Shown in pieces: positions 34,767 through 43,507 of a stretch of DNA of 64,000 bases. The number at the start of each line of letters is the position of its first letter. Position 1 is the first letter of the stretch. A program made the position numbers and the translations under genes. Under the pieces are notes generated by a model that ran no database searches, was not told the origin of the DNA, and saw only the letters and a program-made list of their open reading frames with translations. Source of the stretch: Desulfobacter hydrogenophilus (GTDB lineage Bacteria; Desulfobacterota; Desulfobacteria; Desulfobacterales; Desulfobacteraceae). The DNA lies in assembly GCF_004319545.1 (NCBI RefSeq), contig NZ_CP036313.1, positions 4,466,501 to 4,530,500 of the forward strand, read 5' to 3'.

Positions 34767-35780
34767 CTATTCTGCCAGCTTTTTAACCCCCATTGTTCGG
34801 ATAAGTTCATTAATATTGGTTGTTTTCAAATTCATTCCACCTTCGGACACCGGTAGCAGAATCAATTTTTTGCCCTGGAGGGCTTCGGCAATTTTCAATT
34901 TGACCAAAGCTTCCCCCCCGGCACTGGCCATGGCGTTGTTCATTTCTTGAATACCCTTGGCTTGGGCCTCCCCTTCCGCCTTAATGGCCTGGGCAAGCAA
35001 CTGCTGTTTTTCATGATAGACATCTGCCTCAATTTTGGATTTCATGAACTCTCCGTCCACATCGGCGATCATCCCGTTAACTTCACCCCGGGCCTCTTCG
35101 AGTTTACGGATGTACTCTTCCTGGGCTGCATGCTGGGCAGACTTGTTCTTTTCAACCAGCTGGTCAGCCACCTTTTTATCCTCAATGGCTTTCTGGTATT
35201 TGGGATTAAAGCGGTAATCCTTAGTCAGCACCTTTTCAATAACAATGCCCATGGGGTTGAACATCTTTTGCAGATATTCTTTTGTTTTCCTGGCCTGGTC
35301 ACCCCTGCTTGCCGCAACGTAAAATTCTTCTGTTGTCAGTTCACCGAAAATGTCCCGGGGTTTGCTTCGGGCAATCGTGCGCACGATTCTTTGTCGAAGA
35401 TCCATGTCGTCTTTTGCCACATTCTGCAGGATATAGGGGGCCTTTGCAGGATCAATTTTATATACAATAATGACATCAAGACTGATGTCGTTGCCGTCGA
35501 TGGTTTTAAACAGCAGGTCGTCTCGGTTTCTTCTGTCATCTTTATTGGCGTCATAGGTCATTTCAAGGTTTTGAAGCTTGGTATCAAAGGTATGCCAGTC
35601 ATTGATAAAGGGCATAAAAAAGTAGGTGGAACCCGGGGCATAATATTTTTCTTCTACCCCTTTTTTTCCCAAAAATGAGAACTTTATTGTTCTGACACCC
35701 ACCTCTGTGCTGTCTGTTGAATGGGGAACGCAACCGGCCAGCATAACCATAACGGCCAGCAAAAGAATCAATTTCTTCAT
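34767..35780 (-). CDS. SPFH/Band 7 lipoprotein (HflC-like)
   Basis: 337 residues. The N-terminus KKLILLLAVMVMLAGC has a lipobox (LAGC), so this SPFH protein is probably a lipoprotein instead of a transmembrane protein. An SPFH domain (about 30-200) is followed by a long charged coiled coil (about 200-275: QKAIEDKKVADQLVEKNKSA...) and a short hydrophobic C-terminal segment. Its ATG overlaps the stop of the second SPFH gene upstream (35777-35780), indicating a hetero-oligomeric pair as in HflK-HflC. Such assemblies form large cages at the membrane and modulate proteases or lipid domains; the partner here is unknown. Confidence 0.82.
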   Translation of the reverse strand: MKKLILLLAVMVMLAGCVPHSTDSTEVGVRTIKFSFLGKKGVEEKYYAPGSTYFFMPFINDWHTFDTKLQNLEMTYDANKDDRRNRDDLLFKTIDGNDISLDVIIVYKIDPAKAPYILQNVAKDDMDLRQRIVRTIARSKPRDIFGELTTEEFYVAASRGDQARKTKEYLQKMFNPMGIVIEKVLTKDYRFNPKYQKAIEDKKVADQLVEKNKSAQHAAQEEYIRKLEEARGEVNGMIADVDGEFMKSKIEADVYHEKQQLLAQAIKAEGEAQAKGIQEMNNAMASAGGEALVKLKIAEALQGKKLILLPVSEGGMNLKTTNINELIRTMGVKKLAE

Positions 35781-36895
35781 CTGTCACCTCCTTTACTGCG
35801 GACATCAAAAAGTTCCAGGGCATTATTCAAGTCAAGGGGGTTGACCCCGGAGGGGCCGTCACTGGGAAGAATGACAACATCTATTCCTTTATACACCTCG
35901 GCCATTTTCAGCCCGACCATCCGTTCAGCCCCTTTCCCCTGCAGTGCTTCATTTTTCAAACGGATTTGTTCCGCTTCCGCCAGTTTTACAAGAAGATCCG
36001 CTTCTGCCACTTTCTTTCTGTAATACAAATCTTTTTCAGCCTGTTTTCTGGTGACATAGGCTTTTCCCTTTTCAATCTCAACAGAGACACGCACCTTGCC
36101 TTCCTGTTCAATTTTGGTCAGTTTAGCGCCCTCAATGGCCGCCCTGGCCTCTGCCTGATTCTTAAAAACAAGCTGATCTTTAAGTTTTTTTTCTTCAATA
36201 TTTTTCTGAATTTCATCACTGTACTGAAAATAACGAACCAGGACATGCTCGACAAAAATACCCTTATCTTTGAGTTCTTCATTTAACTCCTGTTTTGCCG
36301 CCAGGGCCTTTTCAACTCTCATGGGGCTGTTAAAAAACTCTTCGGTGGTCAGCTTTCCCATATTGTTTTTAAGGGCAGGCTCTGTCTTCGGGATAATGCC
36401 GTTGTCTTCAAACAGCCGGCCAGGACCAATGTCGGTAAACACCTTGTAGGGGTCACTGATGCGATAAATTATGGAGACATCCATATCCACAAAAAATCCG
36501 TCAGAGGTCTGGATATGGGCAGCCTTTTCTATTCTGGTATCATAGGCGGCTGACTGGGTAGAGTTGGTCAACTCCAGAACCTGCAATGCCCTTGGCAGTT
36601 TATGCATTTCCTGAATACCAAAGGGAAGCACCAGGTAAAGGCCTGTTTCATAGACCTTTTTTTGCACGCCACGGTGAAAACCGATTTTATTGACCTTTAT
36701 GCCGTATTCATAGGGCCGGATATATTCCAGAAACGATCCATATGCCAGACCGACAAGTATCACCAGGACCATAAGGATCTTAATGGTGCGCGGAATTTTA
36801 AAATTGGACTTTGGCAACCTGACTTTTTTCATTAATTCCGAGGTTGGATGAATTTGCTTAGGGGGCTTTTCTTCCCAATTTTCCTGTGTCTCCAT
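35777..36895 (-). CDS. SPFH/Band 7 protein (HflK-like), membrane-anchored
   Basis: 372 residues: a cytoplasmic N-terminus of about 40 residues, one membrane segment (TIKILMVLVILVGLAYGSFL), an SPFH domain starting at about 65, a coiled-coil region rich in Glu/Lys/Ala (QAEARAAIEGAKLTKIEQEG and on) and a short C-terminal tail. Together with the overlapping gene downstream it forms a two-gene unit. It begins 29 bases after the cbiD stop, in the same direction, so it is probably transcribed by read-through from the cobalamin operon. Confidence 0.82.
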   Translation of the reverse strand: METQENWEEKPPKQIHPTSELMKKVRLPKSNFKIPRTIKILMVLVILVGLAYGSFLEYIRPYEYGIKVNKIGFHRGVQKKVYETGLYLVLPFGIQEMHKLPRALQVLELTNSTQSAAYDTRIEKAAHIQTSDGFFVDMDVSIIYRISDPYKVFTDIGPGRLFEDNGIIPKTEPALKNNMGKLTTEEFFNSPMRVEKALAAKQELNEELKDKGIFVEHVLVRYFQYSDEIQKNIEEKKLKDQLVFKNQAEARAAIEGAKLTKIEQEGKVRVSVEIEKGKAYVTRKQAEKDLYYRKKVAEADLLVKLAEAEQIRLKNEALQGKGAERMVGLKMAEVYKGIDVVILPSDGPSGVNPLDLNNALELFDVRSKGGDR

Positions 36896-36923
36896 GGCAT
36901 TTCCTTAATTTGAGTTATATTCA

Positions 36924-38063
36924 TTAACGACTTTTTTTCATCCTATGAGAATCAAAGGCAATGGTTCCTTCGAAATCATAAATAACGACCCTGAACCGGC
37001 ACGGTGCAGGGCAAAATTTTTCGGCAGACCGGATCATGGCTGCCCCTACTTTTTCCAGCACATCCGGGTAACCGGGCCAGAGCATTCCAAAGGCATGCCG
37101 GGCCGTGTTGGCGCTTGCAACCTCCCGGGCCAGGGTCTTGTTGCCGGTTTCGTCGCTGACCACATCCGCCAGCCAGTCCATGGTTAGATCCGCCTTCGCG
37201 GCATGGGTATGGACAAACCCCTGGGCTATTTTCAGGGCTTTGCCGAAAAATACGGCCAGGGTGGCATTGGGAATTTTATTTTCAGCAAGGCTTTCCATGG
37301 ACATACCGAAAAAATCCCCAATCTGTATAAAGGCCTCTGGGTGTAAATTGTACAAATCGGTAAAAAAGATTTGGGAAAAACGTTCGGATCGCCGTCCTGT
37401 GGTCAAAACCACATGGTCGCACCCACACGCCCGGGCCACGGACATGGCCGACCGGATGGTGGCGGTGTAAGCCTCGTGGGACAACGGCTTTACAAGTCCT
37501 GTGGTGCCCAGAATGGACAAGCCCCCTTCTATGCCCAGCCGGCGGTTCAAAGTTCTTTCGGCCAGAACTTCGCCGTTCTCCACAAAAATTTCAGCGCTCA
37601 CCCCGGCATGGTTGTAATACCGGGTAAGCATTTGCAAGGCGGATTCACGGATCATCTTCCGGGGACCGGGATTGATGGCAGGTTCTCCCGGCAGAACCTC
37701 AAGGCCGGGCTTGGTGACCATGCCCACGCCTTTGCCGCCGGTGATCTGCACCGTCCCGGGGTCATCTGTCAGGCCAACCACGGCACCGATCCTGGCCCGG
37801 TGGGTAATATCCGGGTCATCCCCGGCATCCTTGACGACCACGGCCCGGACAAAGCCATTGTATGGGGATACCGAATCAACTGGGATCTCAAGTCTCTGAC
37901 CGTTGAGCAGGTTGATGTTTACCGATCCGGGAATCTGCTTTGTAAACAGGTACACCAGGGCCGCTTTTACCGCCGCCGCGGCCGCCGTGCCCGTGGTAAA
38001 TCCCTGGCGTAAATTTTTCTTCTCTCTATCCGACAAACCAATATCCCAGTCCCACAAAAACAA
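36924..38063 (-). CDS. cbiD: Cobalt-precorrin-5B C1-methyltransferase
   Basis: 379 residues, normal for CbiD. Signature LRQGFTTGTAAAAAVKAALV at about 18-37 (the usual TGTCAAAA Cys is Ala), IPGSVNINLLNGQRLEIPVD, DAGDDPDITHRARI and ITGGKGVGMVTKPGLEV. It methylates C1 of cobalt-precorrin 5B in the anaerobic pathway. The start at 38063 overlaps the preceding gene by 38 bases; an internal start would remove part of the short N-terminal tail only. Its last 34 codons recur as a relic in front of cobL. Confidence 0.93.
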   Translation of the reverse strand: MFLWDWDIGLSDREKKNLRQGFTTGTAAAAAVKAALVYLFTKQIPGSVNINLLNGQRLEIPVDSVSPYNGFVRAVVVKDAGDDPDITHRARIGAVVGLTDDPGTVQITGGKGVGMVTKPGLEVLPGEPAINPGPRKMIRESALQMLTRYYNHAGVSAEIFVENGEVLAERTLNRRLGIEGGLSILGTTGLVKPLSHEAYTATIRSAMSVARACGCDHVVLTTGRRSERFSQIFFTDLYNLHPEAFIQIGDFFGMSMESLAENKIPNATLAVFFGKALKIAQGFVHTHAAKADLTMDWLADVVSDETGNKTLAREVASANTARHAFGMLWPGYPDVLEKVGAAMIRSAEKFCPAPCRFRVVIYDFEGTIAFDSHRMKKSR

Positions 38064-39090
38064 TACTGACTATCCGGAACCCCTGGCCCATCAATAACAT
38101 GGAAAGTCCCATGCCCGGTGAAAAAATACCCATATACCGGGGCAGCTGATGCCGGATGGCCCGGATGGGAAACGCGATGATATTGCCCAAAAGCAGCGCA
38201 ATCACGGTCTGTTTCACGGTGATGGTGCCGGCATCCATCAAAGCGCCTGCTGCGGCAAATCCTGCAGTGAATTCCGAGGCAAAACTTAAGACCACCACGC
38301 TTAGGGACTGGGCCGGGACAAACTTTTGCACGGCAAACCGGGTCATAAAGACCTCAACGGCATCAAAGGCACCGACTGCGGTCAGCACGTAAACCACGGT
38401 GTAGACCGGAACCACAAAGGCCATCACCCGGGAAAACCGGGCGGGAAACTTTTCTTTTAAAGACTGCATCAACGGCTTTTTCTTTTTTGAAATGTCCTGG
38501 GCTTCCCCGGCCTGAGCATCGTCACCCACAACAAGCCCCGGGTTTTGGGCCGCCACAAAAAAGCGCCCGAATAAAACGAACAAAAACGTACGAACACAGG
38601 TGGCCAGAAAAGTTAAAAGGAAATAAAGCAACCCTGCCGTACGCGTTAAGGGCACCACAATAAAAAAAGTCATGGGCAGATGCAAAAAAAAAGCCGGGAA
38701 CTGATTGATGAAGTTGGTCAAAAAAAGCTGACGCCGGGTGATCTGCTTTTCCTTATAAAAATCCAGAAGCATGGCATTGGCCGACACCCCTGAAAAAAAG
38801 GCTGCGGTAAATGCCGCAGAACACCGATGTCCCAGGTTGGCAAACCGAAAGACCGGTGCGGCCAGGGCACCCAGTTTACGGGTCCAGCCCGTGTCATCAA
38901 TGGCCTGCGCTGCCACAAGGCCAATGCAGACAAAGGCCAGCATCCGGGAAAGCGGCAAAAACAGGCGGCCGGGCAGCGTTGCCAAGGTAATGCCATCCAC
39001 CCAGGCAAGACCCGCGGCAAGCACGGTTCCTGTGATCAACAGCCCGATTAAAAGCGCCGGGCCATTATCCTTTTTTTTCTTAGGATTCAA
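38026..39090 (-). CDS. GATE-domain (nucleoside-recognition) membrane protein within the cobalamin operon
   Basis: 354 residues with about eight to ten hydrophobic segments, no signal peptide, and a central charged loop of about 40 residues (QNPGLVVGDDAQAGEAQDIS and on). FFSGVSANAMLLDFYKEKQI and LSFASEFTAGFAAAGALMDA are typical of the 'nucleoside recognition' GATE family. Members sit next to transport or sporulation genes and have no uniform role. Here the gene is wedged between cbiL and cbiD with overlaps of 11 and 38 bases, which implies a function in corrinoid synthesis. Transport of cobalt or a corrinoid is a reasonable guess. No CbiMNQO cobalt importer is in the window. Confidence 0.75.
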   Translation of the reverse strand: MNPKKKKDNGPALLIGLLITGTVLAAGLAWVDGITLATLPGRLFLPLSRMLAFVCIGLVAAQAIDDTGWTRKLGALAAPVFRFANLGHRCSAAFTAAFFSGVSANAMLLDFYKEKQITRRQLFLTNFINQFPAFFLHLPMTFFIVVPLTRTAGLLYFLLTFLATCVRTFLFVLFGRFFVAAQNPGLVVGDDAQAGEAQDISKKKKPLMQSLKEKFPARFSRVMAFVVPVYTVVYVLTAVGAFDAVEVFMTRFAVQKFVPAQSLSVVVLSFASEFTAGFAAAGALMDAGTITVKQTVIALLLGNIIAFPIRAIRHQLPRYMGIFSPGMGLSMLLMGQGFRIVSIVFVGLGYWFVG

Positions 39091-39841
39091 TGAAATGCCC
39101 GCTTTTCTTGGATATGATCAGGGTCCAGTAATCGGGTTTCTTCTCCTGAAACACATTAACATTTCGGACAATCTGCTCATCTTCAAGCCCGCATTTGACG
39201 ATACCCACACTGTTTTCCGCCATGCCTGCCTCATCCAGGGCCTTTGCAATGTCACCGGCATTTTTATACGCTTTAAGAAAAACCACATTGTCCGCATGGT
39301 CGCTGATTTCCCGGAACTTGTCCCCGCCCATGACACCGGATAAAAGGGTCATGGACTCCTCGCCTTCCACCAGGGGCGTGTTGATGCGAGCCGCTGCCGC
39401 CTGGTAGGAGGTGATGCCCGGAATGGAACAGATCTCAATGTGCGGGGCCAACTTCCGGATAGACTTAAGCAGATATCCGTAAGTGGAGTAGGTCATGCAA
39501 TCGCCAAGGGTGATAAAGGCGGCATTTTTGCCCTGCTCCAGCACCTCGATGACGGTTCCGGCATTATCCTGCCACACGGTTTCCATGGCCTGCTTGTTCC
39601 GGGTCATGGGAAAAGGGAGTATTTGAATGGGCACAGACGCCTTTAAATGGGATTTGGCGATCTCAGCCGCCTGGCTGTGGGAATTTTTTGCAGAGGACGC
39701 GGCAAACACCATGTCCACTCGGCTTAAAATGCTAACGGCTTTCAAGGTGATGAAATCCGGATCGCCGGGGCCCACACCAATGCCGTACAAAATGCCTTGG
39801 GTCAATTTACGTCCTTTCACCAGTAATCTTATCTCCTGCAA
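39080..39841 (-). CDS. cbiL: Precorrin-2 / cobalt-factor II C20-methyltransferase
   Basis: 253 residues. Methylase motifs ILYGIGVGPGDPDFITLKAV, ITLGDCMTYSTYGYLLKSIR and SIPGITSYQAAAARINTPLV are those of CobI/CbiL. It methylates C20 of cobalt-factor II with SAM. The ATG at 39841 overlaps cbiC by 35 bases; a GTG at 39820, closer to the family start, is an alternative. Its end overlaps the GATE-protein gene by 11 bases. Confidence 0.93.
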   Translation of the reverse strand: MQEIRLLVKGRKLTQGILYGIGVGPGDPDFITLKAVSILSRVDMVFAASSAKNSHSQAAEIAKSHLKASVPIQILPFPMTRNKQAMETVWQDNAGTVIEVLEQGKNAAFITLGDCMTYSTYGYLLKSIRKLAPHIEICSIPGITSYQAAAARINTPLVEGEESMTLLSGVMGGDKFREISDHADNVVFLKAYKNAGDIAKALDEAGMAENSVGIVKCGLEDEQIVRNVNVFQEKKPDYWTLIISKKSGHFIES

Positions 39842-40439
39842 TTAGTGCCAACGCATTAATCACACTTGCCGCCACATTGGAGCCGCCTTTGCGGCCCACA
39901 TTGGAGATATAAGGAATGTTGGTTTCCATCAAGGCTGCCTTGGATTCCGCCGCATTGACGAACCCCACGGGAAGCCCCACAACAAGGGCAGGCCCTGCCT
40001 CTTTGTTTTTTATCATGTCCAGCAGATGAAGCAAAGCCGTGGGCGCATTACCCACCACATAAATACCGTTTTCCATCATGTGGGCGGCCTTTTCCACCGC
40101 CACACGGGCCCGGGTCACGCCCCTTTCCTTTGCCTGGGTCGCCACCTGGGGATCCGCCATGAGGCATTCACACCTGCCGCCGAAACTTGCTAAAAGGTCT
40201 TTGCGGATACCGGTTTTGGCCATATTGGTGTCCGTGACCACGGTGCAGCCGTTCCGGATGGCTTTGATCCCGGCCGCTACAGCGCCGTTGGAGATCCTGA
40301 CCATCTGCATATATTCAAAATCCGCTGTGGTATGAATCATGCGCCGCACAATGTTCCACGCATCCGGGGCAAAATTGTGGGGACCGGCCTCCGCGTCAAT
40401 GATGGCAAAGCTTTTTGCTTCAATTTCATGGGGCTTCAT
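39807..40439 (-). CDS. cbiC: Precorrin-8X / cobalt-precorrin-8 methylmutase
   Basis: 210 residues, standard for CbiC/CobH. The catalytic His is in RRMIHTTADFEY, and VVTDTNMAKTGIRK, VGNAPTALLHLLD and GLPVGFVNAAESKAAL are conserved. It moves the C11 methyl to C12, giving cobyrinate. Its ATG overlaps the cbiA stop by 4 bases. Confidence 0.95.
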   Translation of the reverse strand: MKPHEIEAKSFAIIDAEAGPHNFAPDAWNIVRRMIHTTADFEYMQMVRISNGAVAAGIKAIRNGCTVVTDTNMAKTGIRKDLLASFGGRCECLMADPQVATQAKERGVTRARVAVEKAAHMMENGIYVVGNAPTALLHLLDMIKNKEAGPALVVGLPVGFVNAAESKAALMETNIPYISNVGRKGGSNVAASVINALALIAGDKITGERT

Positions 40440-41812
40440 TTACAAAAATTTTTCCTTTCTTTCTGATATTGAAAACACGCCTGCACAAAATGTTGCGGCA
40501 CGTCCGGGTTGCTTTTAAAATGCAGGTGCAGGTAGCTGCCAAGGGTCCGGTTCTTTTCAAAACCCGGCACGACTCGAGTACCGCCGGTACGGTCACAGGC
40601 ATCATACACACTTTTTTCCCCATGGTCATCCAGGCTGGAGTAATGGAACTCATGTCCCCGGGCGGTAACGCCTGTTGGCCCAAGAATCGTGTCTCGGTTC
40701 AACCTAATTTCCCGATATCCAAGGGCCCGCAACCGTTTGGACATACGACAGGTAAACCCAAAACATCCGACCATGTCGTGGTGTTGCCCGTCTAAATCTT
40801 CCAGGGTACGGCAAAGGGTCATGAACCCGCCGCACTCGGCATAAATGGGCATATTGTTTTTGCAGGCCAGGGAAACAGCCTGCCTGAATCCAGTATTTTG
40901 CGTAAGGGTTGCGGCGTGCAGTTCCGGGTATCCGCCGCCAAGATATAGGCCGTCTATGTTGTCCGGCAGATTGGGTTCGAAAAGTGGCGAGAAATAAATA
41001 ATCTGTGCCCCGGCCTGTTCCAGCAGCTCTATATTTTCAGGATAATAGAAACAGAATGCCGCATCCCGGGCCACCGCGATACGCACAAATGCCGGTTTCT
41101 GTTCCAGGGGCGTCGGCGAATCCACAGGAACCCAAGGCAGTGACTCCAGCAGCGCATCAAGATCCATGCAATTTTCTACCAGATCGGCCAGGGCATCTTG
41201 CATCTGATCGCCAAGGCCATGGTCGTCACTGGTGACAAGGCCTAAATGCCGGGAAGGAATTTCAATGTCCGAATTCCGACCCACCCCGCCAAGACACGGC
41301 ATTTTCACATTACCTTCCAAAGCCTGGGTCAGATAGTCCAGATGGATGGCACTACCCACCTTGTTGAACAACACTCCGGTGAATTTAAGGTCCGGGTCAA
41401 AATTTTCAAATCCCTGGACCAGGGCCCCGGCACTGCGGGCCATGCTCCGGGCATCCACCACCAGAAGCACGGGCAAATCCAGCCATTTGGCCAGCTGGGC
41501 TGTCGAACCGGCCTCGCTCCTGCCGTCATACCCGTCAAACAGTCCCATCACCCCTTCCACCACGGCAAGGTCGGCCTGTCCGGTGTGTTGCCTGAAAATG
41601 TCCAAATTGGTCGATTTTTTTAGCATCCAACCGTCCAGATTACGACCGGCAATACCTGTGATGGCGGTGTGGTGCCCCGGATCAATGAAATCAGGCCCCG
41701 CCTTAAAGGGAGCAACACGCACTCCACGGCGCTTGAATGCCGCCATCAACCCCAGGGTGATAGTGGTCTTACCGCACCCGGAATGAACACCGGCAACCAC
41801 AAGCCCCTTCAT
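40436..41812 (-). CDS. cbiA: Cobyrinic acid a,c-diamide synthase
   Basis: 458 residues. P-loop VAGVHSGCGKTTITLGLMAA at the N-terminus, VVEGVMGLFDGYDGRSEAGS, and a C-terminal glutamine amidotransferase domain with the catalytic Cys in YAECGGFMTLC. It amidates the a and c carboxylates of cobyrinate using glutamine and ATP. ATGA overlaps join it to both neighbours (btuF-like upstream, cbiC downstream), so it is translated as part of one polycistronic message. Confidence 0.95.
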   Translation of the reverse strand: MKGLVVAGVHSGCGKTTITLGLMAAFKRRGVRVAPFKAGPDFIDPGHHTAITGIAGRNLDGWMLKKSTNLDIFRQHTGQADLAVVEGVMGLFDGYDGRSEAGSTAQLAKWLDLPVLLVVDARSMARSAGALVQGFENFDPDLKFTGVLFNKVGSAIHLDYLTQALEGNVKMPCLGGVGRNSDIEIPSRHLGLVTSDDHGLGDQMQDALADLVENCMDLDALLESLPWVPVDSPTPLEQKPAFVRIAVARDAAFCFYYPENIELLEQAGAQIIYFSPLFEPNLPDNIDGLYLGGGYPELHAATLTQNTGFRQAVSLACKNNMPIYAECGGFMTLCRTLEDLDGQHHDMVGCFGFTCRMSKRLRALGYREIRLNRDTILGPTGVTARGHEFHYSSLDDHGEKSVYDACDRTGGTRVVPGFEKNRTLGSYLHLHFKSNPDVPQHFVQACFQYQKERKNFCK

Positions 41813-42756
41813 TGGACACCGCCCTTTTCAAGCATTCCGGGATATAGCATATCCGCAATGGTGTGAATGCCTTTGAGCAGATCCATGGTGGGCCGAGATA
41901 CGATCTTTTCATCCACAATAAAAATCTGATTTTCCTTTACCGCCCGGATCACATCAAAGCCGGGTTCATTTTTAATCATTTCGATTGTGGGCTGGTTCAT
42001 GGCGCCTTTCTGGGCTAAAAAAACATCAATCTCATGGGCATGGGATAAAATTCGCTCCTTGCCGTAAAAGGCGATATTGGTGCCTCTCACGGACGGCGCG
42101 TCCTGGGCAAGGTTTACACCGCCCGCTGTTTCCAAAGCAAAGATGGCCATGGCACCGGGTGTAAAGGTTTTCATCCGGGAATGAATGGCTTCAAAATAGA
42201 CCTGTTTTTTATCCGCAATCGCCTGGGTCACTGCCTGAATCCCAGCAATTTCATTTTTGAATGAGCAGACCATCTGCCGTGCTTGATTAACTTTACCGGT
42301 CAGGACGCCCAAGGCTATCCAATAGTCAAACATCTCATCCACACTGCCGGGTTGAAGGGAAACAACAATAATACCTGCTTTTTCCATCCCCTTTACCAGG
42401 GCGGTATAGGCCAGGTCGATCATGGGCCGGATCAACACCAGGTCCGGCCGGGCAGCCAGAAATTTTTCAAGCCCGTCATGGTAGGAAAATGTTCGTTTAC
42501 CCGCCCATACGTCCATGGGACAAATCCCGATGATTTCATCATCCAGCCCCAGATTTTTTAAGTTCCGGGTATGGGCACCGTACAGGCTGATAATCCGGGT
42601 AAAGGGCGCATCCACCCGAATGCTGCGACCGGCAGTATCCCTAACAACATTGTCGGCATGACTTTGCACCGGCATAGCCCAAAACAAAAGGGCCACAAAA
42701 ATAACGACTGATATATACTTTAACGGTTTCAATTTAAAAACACCACCTGTTTGCAA
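41809..42756 (-). CDS. ABC transporter substrate-binding protein, BtuF/FecB-like
   Basis: 315 residues with a signal peptide (KYISVVIFVALLFWAMPVQSHA). The mature part has the class III binding-protein layout: an N-lobe starting RDTAGRSIRVDAPFTRIISL, a linking helix and a C-lobe. Proteins of this group bind vitamin B12, haem or Fe-siderophores. Control by a cobalamin riboswitch and the neighbouring genes favour corrinoid, cobalt or tetrapyrrole as ligand. It overlaps the ATPase gene upstream by 28 bases and cbiA downstream by 4. Confidence 0.85.
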   Translation of the reverse strand: MQTGGVFKLKPLKYISVVIFVALLFWAMPVQSHADNVVRDTAGRSIRVDAPFTRIISLYGAHTRNLKNLGLDDEIIGICPMDVWAGKRTFSYHDGLEKFLAARPDLVLIRPMIDLAYTALVKGMEKAGIIVVSLQPGSVDEMFDYWIALGVLTGKVNQARQMVCSFKNEIAGIQAVTQAIADKKQVYFEAIHSRMKTFTPGAMAIFALETAGGVNLAQDAPSVRGTNIAFYGKERILSHAHEIDVFLAQKGAMNQPTIEMIKNEPGFDVIRAVKENQIFIVDEKIVSRPTMDLLKGIHTIADMLYPGMLEKGGVQ

Positions 42757-43502
42757 TGGATGGCTTCATCGAAATAGACCCTGGACGACACGTCAAACAC
42801 CTCTTTGATCACCGATTCGGTGAACACCTGGTCCACCGGCCCATGGGCGACGGCCCGCCCTTTTTTTAAAAAAAGCAGGGATTGGCAGAACCGGGCAGCC
42901 AGGTTTAGATCCTGCATCACACTGATCACCGTCAGGCCCTTATTTTTCACCCTGTCTGCAGCCAGGGTCATAAGCGCCAGGGTATGACGAATATCCAGGT
43001 TGGAGGTCGCCTCGTCCAGGATCAGGCAGGAGGGATTTTGGGCCAGGGCCCTGGCAAACACCACACGCTGGCGTTCTCCGCCGGACAGCGCCGTGACATG
43101 CCGACGAGAAAAATCGAGAACCCCCGTGGCAGCCATGGCCTGGTCCACAAGTTCCCGGTCTTTTTCTCCAGGCGCACTGAACCGCCCCAGATGGGGATAC
43201 CGGCCCATCATCACCACCTGATCCACGCTAAAGGGAAAGTTCACCCGGAAATCCTGGGGCACCAGCGCACATTTTTTTGCCAGTTCATTGGCGTTGAAAT
43301 CATCCAGACACCTGCCGTCCAGCAGAATATCACCGTTTTCCGGTTTCAGATGTCCTGCGATCAAGTCAAGCAAGGTGGTTTTCCCACTGCCGTTGGGACC
43401 GAGTATACCATGGAAGCACCCGGACTGCATTTCCAGGCTGATCCCTGAAAATATGGCCCGGGTTTCATAGGAAAAATAGACATCCTTTAATGCATATCCC
43501 AT
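42729..43502 (-). CDS. ABC transporter ATP-binding protein, BtuD/FecE-like
   Basis: 257 residues with Walker A GILGPNGSGKTTLLDLIAG, Q-loop VPQDFRVNF, signature ALSGGERQRVVFARALAQN and Walker B LILDEATSNLD, followed by the switch segment. It powers the importer made with the permease at 43508 and the binding protein at 41809. It belongs to the iron-siderophore/B12 branch judging by the HLGRF segment after the Q-loop. Confidence 0.92.
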   Translation of the reverse strand: MGYALKDVYFSYETRAIFSGISLEMQSGCFHGILGPNGSGKTTLLDLIAGHLKPENGDILLDGRCLDDFNANELAKKCALVPQDFRVNFPFSVDQVVMMGRYPHLGRFSAPGEKDRELVDQAMAATGVLDFSRRHVTALSGGERQRVVFARALAQNPSCLILDEATSNLDIRHTLALMTLAADRVKNKGLTVISVMQDLNLAARFCQSLLFLKKGRAVAHGPVDQVFTESVIKEVFDVSSRVYFDEAIHCKQVVFLN

Positions 43503-43507
43503 GGGCC

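Noticed and set aside
34947..35678. A 243-codon open frame opposite the HflC-like gene
   Set aside because: Antisense shadow of a conserved SPFH gene, no ribosome binding site and no domain.
37371..38012. A 213-codon open frame opposite cbiD
   Set aside because: Antisense shadow; GC-rich codons of cbiD suppress stops in this frame.
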